Part shown: positions 6,621 to 11,908 of the stretch, piece after piece
Layout of the letters: the number at the start of each line of letters is the position of its first letter
Numbering within the stretch: the first letter of the stretch is position 1
Source of the DNA: Roseivirga sp. UBA6061
GTDB lineage: Bacteria > Bacteroidota > Bacteroidia > Cytophagales > Cyclobacteriaceae
Assembly: GCA_002427745.1 (NCBI GenBank)
Contig: DIYF01000026.1
Span: 1,845-13,752, forward strand
Length of the DNA: 11,908 nucleotides
Reading direction: 5' to 3'
Position numbers and translations under genes: made by a program
The notes under the pieces: model-generated
Told to the model about the DNA's origin: nothing
Database searches by the model: none
Seen by the model: the letters and a program-made list of their open reading frames with translations, nothing else

Positions 6621-8624
6621 CTACAAATATCGGATTAAAATTATTTCTACAAAAAGAAAAAGCAGTGCCAATAGTAGTGCGTAACGCCACAAACCAACTC
6701 CTTTGATGCCGGCAGTAATTTCCCGGTCAACCCCAACCGCATCATTCGCTTCGATCATGCTGATATGGTCTGCCTGAGCGAGTAATGACAATTCCTCTGA
6801 TGAAAATTTCTCTCCACCAGACTCTTCTTTGGGTAGGTTAAATGCAATGACTCCCAACTGAGCACTACTTACATTTACGTCAAAATGCCCGGGGCCAATC
6901 TCATCCTTAGGTATTTCGAGGATCAGGTTAGAACCGGAGAACCTTTGATCAGGGGTGATCTCCACTTCATCCTTTTTCAGAGAGACCACTTCACCGGAGA
7001 CGGCATTATCAGTAGGATAAACAATGGTTTCATTATTAGTAGAATAATAAAGCCTGGAGAGATTCACCTTACTCCCCAGGGCCAGCTTATACATCACCGG
7101 TACAAACACCGAATGATTCGGGAAGCTGGTCATGCCCGTTTCAAATGAGCTTGAGAAGAAATACAGGTTCCCCTCAGTAGTTGCCTTGGAGAGAAAAGAG
7201 CGCCCGTTTTTAAAATCCAGCAGGCTCAACTCCTGGTTTCTCAACCTGAGTGATGTAGTGGCTTCAGGCATCGAAATATTCCGCGCATCTTCTTCAAATA
7301 CCCCCGCAAAAAACGGGTTATTCAAATCCGGAGTACTTAACTGAACACGTTGCCTGGAGTCGTCTGTTACTCTCAGACCAAAGTTGCTGTAATTACTCGC
7401 AGCCAGGTTTCTTGAAGGAATTATTAAAACCGATCCATCTGCCTCCAGGAAATCGTTGATAGCAGCAGTAAGCTGGTTCGAGAAATCACTCACCTCATTT
7501 AATATGATGAGATCTGCTGCTGCAAACTGATTCAGATCTATGTTGCCGGTATTAAAGGACTGGAAATTAAATAACTCATTCTCTCCGTAGAGTTGACTTA
7601 CATAAGCCCCCGAGCCAGCCTCTCTGATTTCAAAAACATCTATCTTTTCTATGTTATTCAGAGTCAGATAGAGCTGATTATCAAAGTCTACCTGAGCGTC
7701 TTCAAGGGTAACTCTTACTCTGTCAAGACCAACCGCATCACGATCTATTTCAAAACTATGCACCAGACTTCCGTTGGCTTCCAGGTCCACGAGTGCTGTA
7801 CTGGTCAGTTGGTTGTCAAAAAACAACCTCAGGTTCACATCATCAATCGCCTGATCTCCATCATTTTTAACAGATACCCTAAGTTCGTTTTTAAGCTCTC
7901 CTAACAGAAAACTGTTTTCAAGGTAAGCTGAATCGAAGTAAAGGTTACCTGCCTGCTCAGAGTCGATCGGGACGAGATAATAACTGTTGGTAGTATCAGC
8001 CGACATGGAAGCAAGAGAGGGGTCTCCGCTTTTCTGAAAATCAGAGATCAGATAAATATCCCCGTTAAACTGCGAATTGGCCAGACGCTTTTGAATCTCA
8101 GGAATACTCCGGCTTACGGCCGAAAACTCCAGCTCTGTAAGTCTGTCTTTGATCGTTTCTTTAGAGTAATTCACCACCAGCGAGTTGCTGTAGTTATTCT
8201 CAATAAATTTGAACTTGGCATTATCCGGATAGGCATCTACAATCACATTGGCGTAGGCAAAAGCACGATCGAAGGCGCTCATCTGAGCTCCCACCGCTTT
8301 TTGCATACTCAATGAATTATCCAGATAGATCAGCACATTTTCATTCAGTTCTAAGGCATTGTCTTCATCTTTAGAAAGCGGTTGGGCGAAAGCCATCACC
8401 AGAAAAGACACAAAAAGTATTCTTGCCAAAAGAATTAGCAGTTCTATCGGTTTCTTCTTAGCTGAAGTTTCCTCCTTCACCCTCTTGAGCAACGCAATGT
8501 TACTGAACTCCACTTTTTTCACCCTTCTCAGGTTGAAGAGGTGAATAATAATTGGAATTGATATGGCTAAAAGCCCCCAAAGAACCGAGGGATTGAGAAA
8601 ACTCAGTACGAGATATGTTTGCAA
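6621..8624 (-). CDS. BatA-like two-anchor membrane protein with VWA domain
   Basis: 667-residue inner-membrane protein. The N-terminal BatA domain holds membrane segment 1 (about 12-29; FLNPSVLWGLL then IPIIIHLFNLRR) followed by KKVEFSNIALLKRV, and segment 2 (about 61-80). A von Willebrand factor A-type domain starts near 96 with an intact MIDAS motif D102-N-S104-L-S106 and a later ISD195. Then come long beta-rich periplasmic repeats, a second Rossmann-like part (about 360-530) and a final membrane segment (about 647-665) ending IRYL. Length and layout fit the large standalone BatA-domain proteins of Bacteroidota, not the short BatA/BatB of the aerotolerance operon, and no MoxR ATPase or DUF58 gene is beside it. 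No ATG exists between the upstream in-frame stop and the conserved N-terminus, so TTG at 8624 is taken as the start. It leads the six-gene run. Function is unknown; metal-dependent protein binding at the membrane is the family expectation. Confidence 0.88.
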   Translation of the reverse strand: MQTYLVLSFLNPSVLWGLLAISIPIIIHLFNLRRVKKVEFSNIALLKRVKEETSAKKKPIELLILLARILFVSFLVMAFAQPLSKDEDNALELNENVLIYLDNSLSMQKAVGAQMSAFDRAFAYANVIVDAYPDNAKFKFIENNYSNSLVVNYSKETIKDRLTELEFSAVSRSIPEIQKRLANSQFNGDIYLISDFQKSGDPSLASMSADTTNSYYLVPIDSEQAGNLYFDSAYLENSFLLGELKNELRVSVKNDGDQAIDDVNLRLFFDNQLTSTALVDLEANGSLVHSFEIDRDAVGLDRVRVTLEDAQVDFDNQLYLTLNNIEKIDVFEIREAGSGAYVSQLYGENELFNFQSFNTGNIDLNQFAAADLIILNEVSDFSNQLTAAINDFLEADGSVLIIPSRNLAASNYSNFGLRVTDDSRQRVQLSTPDLNNPFFAGVFEEDARNISMPEATTSLRLRNQELSLLDFKNGRSFLSKATTEGNLYFFSSSFETGMTSFPNHSVFVPVMYKLALGSKVNLSRLYYSTNNETIVYPTDNAVSGEVVSLKKDEVEITPDQRFSGSNLILEIPKDEIGPGHFDVNVSSAQLGVIAFNLPKEESGGEKFSSEELSLLAQADHISMIEANDAVGVDREITAGIKGVGLWRYALLLALLFLFVEIILIRYL

Positions 8625-8692
8625 ATCGCTCTGTTTAGATTGTCCGCTTCAAAAACATAACTACGTAATTTAATTAACTTTATGTTCAAGAT

Positions 8693-8711
8693 TTCGTGAA
8701 ATTTCTACGAA
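8693..8711. promoter_or_regulatory. Dyad TTCGT-GAAATTTC-T-ACGAA, possible operator
   Basis: An inverted repeat (TTCGT with ACGAA, around a self-complementary GAAATTTC core, one extra T on the right) sits in the 114-bp gap between the divergent BatA-like and histidine kinase genes, 27 bp before the kinase start. The position suits a regulator site serving either gene. By eye only; AT-rich chance is possible. Confidence 0.25.
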
Positions 8712-8733
8712 TGGGTAAGATGTAAAACCTCTA

Positions 8734-8741
8734 TAACTTTG
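8734..8741 (+). promoter_or_regulatory. Candidate -7 element (TAACTTTG) overlapping the kinase start codon
   Basis: TAACTTTG matches the Bacteroidota -7 consensus TAnnTTTG exactly, but its last three bases are the TTG taken as the kinase start. It cannot drive that start; either it is coincidental or translation starts further in. No -33 TTTG lies at the expected distance. Confidence 0.25.
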
Positions 8742-9842
8742 TTACTAACCCGGATAGCAGCTAATAAAAAAATTCTGATTGCCATCAACTTTTTGTTCTG
8801 GTTAGTCATTACTCTTATCTCGGCAACTCAGTTATATGTTCGCTTTCAGGGGCAATATGATGGTGGTTGGTTTAATTTCTTCTGGAGACAAGGCGTTTCC
8901 TGGGCAGGCTGGGCACTGCTAACCCCGCTGATATTCTACACGCTTCCCAAAATACAGTACGGAAAAAGGCTTAGAGGCATTATAAAGCATGTATTTATTG
9001 CGCTGGCCTTTACCCTCGGTTATTCCCTGATTTTTGCCTGCTTAAGCCCGTTGTTCTATGATGCCGAAGTCACGGTTTGGGAATATCTCCGGCAGAACCT
9101 CATTACAGGTGCAGCCGCCAATCTGCTTGTCTATTTGCTCATAGCTTCCTTTAGTTTTATGTTGATCTATTATCAAAGATCCCAGGCAGACCGCGAAAAG
9201 AAGCACAAATTAGACCTTGAAGTATCGGCCCTTGAAAGGCAATTGATGTCCGCGCAGTTGGAGACTCTGAAATCCCAGATTCAACCGCACTTTTTATTCA
9301 ATGCTCTTCACTCTATTGCCTCTTTGATCCGGAAAAACGAAACGGCCAAAGCCACTGAGACCATCGCCATATTAAGCGAGTTATTGAGAGCAACACTTAA
9401 AAACCAGGAGCGCAACCTCATAAGCCTGCAAGAGGAAATAAGCCTTATTGATAAGTACCTGCAAATTGAGAAAGTGCGCTTTGGCGAAAACCTGGATGTC
9501 TCCTATCACCTTGATGAAAGTGCCACAGATTTTCCGGTCCCGGCCTTTATTCTCCAACCGTTGGTAGAAAACTGCTTCAAGCACGCTTTCAGAAGCAGAC
9601 AGAAAGGAAAGCTTATCATTCAAAGTAACCTGAATCAGGAAGGGCTACAGCTATCAGTCGCAGATAATGGCAAAGGCTCCGGTAATGAACAAACATCAAA
9701 ACCTGGAAGTAACATAGGCATTGAGAATGTCAAACAACGACTGGAAAAACTCTATCACAAGTCCGCCTCCTTTCTGCTTAAAGAAAATGACCATGGAGGT
9801 ATGACGGCACAACTACAGATCCCCCGGCTTACATATGAGTAA
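8739..9842 (+). CDS. LytS/YehU-type sensor histidine kinase
   Basis: 367-residue membrane sensor kinase. Four membrane segments (about 12-32, 53-70, 82-102, 119-145) form the input region with no obvious extracellular domain. A helical linker (147-178) leads to the His_kinase signature QIQPHFLFNALHS (180-192) with phospho-acceptor H184. The ATP-binding part shows PAFILQPLVENCFKHA (268-283; N-box N278), DNGKGSG (309-315) and GSNIGIENVKQRL (323-335). This family phosphorylates LytTR regulators, and one follows directly with an 8-bp overlap. Start: the frame is open only from a TGA at 8697, with no ATG or GTG between it and the first membrane helix, so TTG at 8739 fits best; TTG at 8793 is the alternative and would shorten helix 1. 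The stimulus is unknown. Confidence 0.92.
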   Translation: MLLTRIAANKKILIAINFLFWLVITLISATQLYVRFQGQYDGGWFNFFWRQGVSWAGWALLTPLIFYTLPKIQYGKRLRGIIKHVFIALAFTLGYSLIFACLSPLFYDAEVTVWEYLRQNLITGAAANLLVYLLIASFSFMLIYYQRSQADREKKHKLDLEVSALERQLMSAQLETLKSQIQPHFLFNALHSIASLIRKNETAKATETIAILSELLRATLKNQERNLISLQEEISLIDKYLQIEKVRFGENLDVSYHLDESATDFPVPAFILQPLVENCFKHAFRSRQKGKLIIQSNLNQEGLQLSVADNGKGSGNEQTSKPGSNIGIENVKQRLEKLYHKSASFLLKENDHGGMTAQLQIPRLTYE

Positions 9843-10587
9843 AGAAACCTTCAGGATACTCATTGCAGATGATGAACCTCTCGCCCGCGACTCCATCTCC
9901 ATATTGCTGGAAAAGGTTTCGAACTGTGAGATAGTCGCTACTGCCTCAAACGGTCAGGATGCTTTTGAGAAGGTATTGATAGAGGAACCGGATATTGTTT
10001 TCATGGATATCCAGATGCCCCACCTCACAGGAGTTGAGGTAGTTGAAAAAGTTAACGCCTCTGGCCCTCCCTTTTTCGTCTTCGTTACCGCTTTCGAAGA
10101 TCAGGCAATCAAGGCATTTGAACTCAATGCTGTCGATTATCTTCTTAAGCCATTTTCAGATGACAGGTTCTACAAAAGTCTCAATAAAGCGAAAGCTCAT
10201 GTCAAGACTCAGTCCAACTCTGTTAAAACTGCTCATCTGGCCGAAAGTGCCTCAAAAAACTATAAAGAACAGTTTACCATTAAATCAACTGGGAAAATTC
10301 AATTCATAAGAACCCTTGACATTCTGTTTTTTAGTTCTTCGGGAAACTATACGGAAATCCATACTTCCCAGGGCAAACATCTGATCAGATCAAAAATCAG
10401 TTCTATAGAGCAAGAAGTAGACCCGAAGTACTTCACTCGTATTCATAGATCCGCCATCGTCCGCAATACAGAGATCAAAGAGCTCCAGACTTATTTCAAC
10501 GGTGAATACATAGCATTACTCCACTGCGGCAAGGAGCTGAAGGTAAGCAGGTCATATAAATCCAGACTTGACTCTCTGATAGATTAA
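9835..10587 (+). CDS. LytTR-family response regulator
   Basis: 250-residue cytoplasmic transcription regulator, partner of the kinase it overlaps (ATGAGTAA shared). The receiver domain (about 6-120) has the acidic pair D12-D13, phospho-acceptor D58 in FMDIQMP, T85 in VTAF and K105 in LLKPF, all intact. A polar linker (about 121-145) joins it to a LytTR DNA-binding domain (about 147-248) with typical landmarks: FIRTLDILFFSSSGNYTEIHT (156-176 region), the HLIRSKISSIE helix, FTRIHRSAIVR (200-210) and a C-terminal VSRSYKSRL. LytTR regulators usually bind paired direct repeats and often act on nearby genes. The YceI pair 102 bp downstream on the same strand is the closest candidate target, but no clear pair of LytTR sites is visible there. 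Confidence 0.93.
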   Translation: MSKETFRILIADDEPLARDSISILLEKVSNCEIVATASNGQDAFEKVLIEEPDIVFMDIQMPHLTGVEVVEKVNASGPPFFVFVTAFEDQAIKAFELNAVDYLLKPFSDDRFYKSLNKAKAHVKTQSNSVKTAHLAESASKNYKEQFTIKSTGKIQFIRTLDILFFSSSGNYTEIHTSQGKHLIRSKISSIEQEVDPKYFTRIHRSAIVRNTEIKELQTYFNGEYIALLHCGKELKVSRSYKSRLDSLID

Positions 10588-10655
10588 CAGCCCGTCCCAA
10601 ACTTTACACGGTTCATACCTCCTTCTGCTCATTCCCTCCCGGATTAAGAACTATC

Positions 10656-10681
10656 TCTGAACTTCTAAGTAAGACTTCAGA
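10656..10681 (+). promoter_or_regulatory. Inverted repeat just upstream of the YceI pair
   Basis: TCTGAA (10656-10661) pairs with TTCAGA (10676-10681), with partial pairing inside; it ends 8 bases before the first YceI ATG. It could be an operator or a leader hairpin covering the ribosome landing site. A near-match to a -7 element (TATCTCTG, 10652-10659, one mismatch) overlaps its left arm. Low certainty. Confidence 0.25.
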
Positions 10682-10689
10682 AAAGCATT

Positions 10690-11268
10690 ATGATGTTCAA
10701 ATCCATTATCACCTCACTTGTGCTCTGTATTTCACTCTCGCTTCACGGCCAGAAATTCATCATTGACCCAGGTCATACAGCTGTTACCTCTAAAGTTCAG
10801 CGTTTTGGAATGGTTGACGTTGTAGGACGTTTCAATGAAGTGCAGGGCTCCATCACCTACGACAGCAATGACCTGAGTAAACTCAGTACTGAAGTGACTA
10901 TTAAAACAGCCAGCTATGCCAGCAACAATCTGGGAGGAGAAGACGCTGTAAAAAGTTCTGCCTTTCTGGATGTCGCCACCTACCCCGAAATGACATTTAA
11001 AAGTACTGGCGTCACCGCTAACGGAGATGAGCTTACCATGACCGGTAATCTCACAATACACGGAGTTACTAAACAGGTGACTTTTCCATTCACTTTCCTC
11101 GCACCTTTTAAAGACCCCACGCGAGCTAACACAGTGGCCGCAAGCACCTCCTTTACCATCAACCGACAGGATTTTGGCATTCTGTTTAGCCGCAAGCTCC
11201 CTAATGGCAAAGAGTTTATCGGCAATGAAGTTTACATAGAGCTAAATGTACTGGCTGTTGAGCAATGA
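10690..11268 (+). CDS. YceI-family secreted lipocalin-like protein
   Basis: 192 residues with an N-terminal signal peptide (MMFKSIITSLVLCISLSLHG, likely cleaved near residue 20), so expected in the periplasm or outside the cell. YceI proteins form a long beta-barrel that binds an isoprenoid-type lipid; ligand and role here are unknown. Landmarks: FIIDPGHTAV (23-32) then the GxFNEVQGSI region (46-55), SSAFLDVATYPEMTFKS (89-105), the signature LTIHGVTKQVTFP (121-133), the INRQDFGI motif (157-164) and GNEVYIEL near the end, all as in the family. Two ATGs are adjacent (10690 and 10693); either may be used. Its stop overlaps the start of the next YceI gene by 4 bp (ATGA), so the pair is translationally coupled. 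It follows the LytTR regulator by 102 bp and may be read from the same transcript or its own promoter. Confidence 0.92.
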   Translation: MMFKSIITSLVLCISLSLHGQKFIIDPGHTAVTSKVQRFGMVDVVGRFNEVQGSITYDSNDLSKLSTEVTIKTASYASNNLGGEDAVKSSAFLDVATYPEMTFKSTGVTANGDELTMTGNLTIHGVTKQVTFPFTFLAPFKDPTRANTVAASTSFTINRQDFGILFSRKLPNGKEFIGNEVYIELNVLAVEQ

Positions 11269-11816
11269 TAAAAACCCTCACATGCTGGCTATGTGTCAAC
11301 ATAATATTCCTCTGTTCAGCAGTTTGTCAGGAAAAAAATGAAGTCTTTGAAATTACTCCAGAGAACACGACTATAGAATTCAAAGCAAAACATTTCGGGG
11401 TTGTCAATGTCTCGGGTACTTTCAAATCATTCTCTGGTCAGATTACCATCAGCGATGAGGTTATCACTGACGGTAAGATTTTGCTTAACGTAAACAGCAT
11501 TTATACAGCAAATAATTCCAGAGACAGGAGTCTGAGGGACAAAGAGTTCCTCGATGTAAAAGGTCACCCGCAAATTACCATAGCATTCATTAAAAATAAC
11601 AGAACAGACCTTATATCGTCTCTCGTTTCAATTAAGAGAAAAACTGTCTCTATTCCTATATCGTATGAACTCGGTACTGTGACACAAGGCACAAGAAGCA
11701 TTCGTGCCAGTTGCCAAATTAGCAGAGAGCAATTCAATCTTAGCTTTGGAAATATGGATGATCTGGTATCGGATAAGGTAAAGATCAGTGCATTTGTAAC
11801 TTTAAAAGTTAAATAG
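11265..11816 (+). CDS. Divergent YceI-like secreted protein
   Basis: 183 residues with a signal peptide (about 1-21, ending near SAVC; the Cys context lacks a proper lipobox, so a lipoprotein is unlikely). The first half is clearly YceI-like: FEITPENTTIEFKAKHFGVV (28-47), GTFKSFSGQI (51-60), KEFLDVKGHPQITIAF (93-108). The second half is altered: the family's LTIHGVTKxVTFP block is reduced to VSIKRKTVSIPI (121-132), and the loop before it is shorter than in the neighbour. The QISREQFNLSFG block (151-162) and the last strand are kept. It is coupled to the preceding YceI by a 4-bp overlap, which suggests duplication followed by divergence and perhaps a changed ligand or a paired assembly. Start ATG at 11265. 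Confidence 0.85.
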   Translation: MIKTLTCWLCVNIIFLCSAVCQEKNEVFEITPENTTIEFKAKHFGVVNVSGTFKSFSGQITISDEVITDGKILLNVNSIYTANNSRDRSLRDKEFLDVKGHPQITIAFIKNNRTDLISSLVSIKRKTVSIPISYELGTVTQGTRSIRASCQISREQFNLSFGNMDDLVSDKVKISAFVTLKVK

Positions 11817-11821
11817 CGATC

Positions 11822-11844
11822 CTTAGGAGGAATGTAGCCCTAAG
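11822..11844 (+). other. Weak hairpin after the second YceI gene
   Basis: CTTAGG (11822-11827) pairs with CCTAAG (11839-11844) over an 11-base loop, followed by AAGTTTT. It begins 6 bases past the YceI stop and could assist termination of the plus-strand run, but the T-run is short. Confidence 0.25.
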
Positions 11845-11865
11845 AAGTTTTAAACTCTCTTGTAT

Positions 11866-11895
11866 AAAAAAAGTCCTTTAGATTATAAAGGACTT
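11866..11895 (-). terminator. Intrinsic terminator, best read on the minus strand
   Basis: AAGTCCTTTA (11871-11880) and TAAAGGACTT (11886-11895) form a perfect 10-bp stem with a 5-base loop. The A-run at 11866-11872 gives seven T on the minus strand, so the strong orientation is leftward; on the plus strand the tail is only GATTT, though it may also stop the YceI transcript. It implies a minus-strand gene ending just right of the window. Confidence 0.7.
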
Positions 11896-11908
11896 GATTT
11901 GTAATAGA

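Noticed and set aside
6885..7904. Several plus-strand frames of 70-103 residues across the BatA-like gene
   Set aside because: Antisense shadows of a long, well supported coding region; compositions are not protein-like.
10608..10616. ACGGTTCAT as a LytTR half-site upstream of the YceI pair
   Set aside because: One near-match to the half-site but no second repeat at the expected one-helical-turn spacing.
10732..11225. Minus-strand frames of 109 and 81 residues across the first YceI gene
   Set aside because: The YceI frame has a signal peptide and all family motifs; the antisense frames show nothing recognisable.

Overview
The window looks like chromosomal DNA of a member of the Bacteroidota, probably the Cytophagales/Cytophagia. 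The evidence is a BatA-type two-anchor protein, DUF4199 membrane proteins, a LytS/LytTR two-component pair, YceI proteins, weak or absent Shine-Dalgarno sequences and two TAnnTTTG-type -7 elements. The genus cannot be fixed from the sequence. I see no rRNA, tRNA, CRISPR array, insertion sequence or phage gene. It reads as a stable core-like region about cell envelope work and signalling.

Left edge (1-1495): a membrane-fusion/periplasmic adaptor gene runs leftward out of the window (its C-terminus is missing). It is followed by about 350 bases of AT-rich divergent intergenic DNA. From 1496 a rightward class I SAM-dependent methyltransferase with a damaged N-terminal zinc knuckle begins, and its 3' end overlaps the next, oppositely oriented gene by 22 bp.

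Centre (8624 down to 2242, minus strand): a tightly packed six-gene run reads BatA-like two-anchor VWA protein, dihydroorotase-like protein that lacks most metal ligands, DUF4199 protein, second DUF4199 protein, GtrB/DPM1-like family 2 glycosyltransferase, and a second membrane-anchored family 2 glycosyltransferase. Junctions are 1 bp, an 11-bp overlap, 121 bp, 6 bp and a 4-bp overlap. Only the 121-bp gap between the two DUF4199 genes leaves room for an internal promoter. From memory of Bacteroidota genomes, BatA, a degenerate dihydroorotase and DUF4199 beside a polyprenyl-type glycosyltransferase recur together, which suggests a shared but undefined envelope function. This is the best candidate here for an undescribed system.

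Right (8739-11816, plus strand): divergent from that operon by 114 bp is a LytS-type histidine kinase translationally overlapped with a LytTR response regulator, then 102 bp further on a translationally coupled pair of secreted YceI-like proteins. The second YceI has lost the family's usual central motif. A perfect 10-bp-stem hairpin at the right edge has its T-run on the minus strand, so a convergent gene probably ends just outside the window.

Three genes (BatA-like, kinase, GtrB-like) have no usable ATG near their conserved N-terminus and appear to start at TTG.
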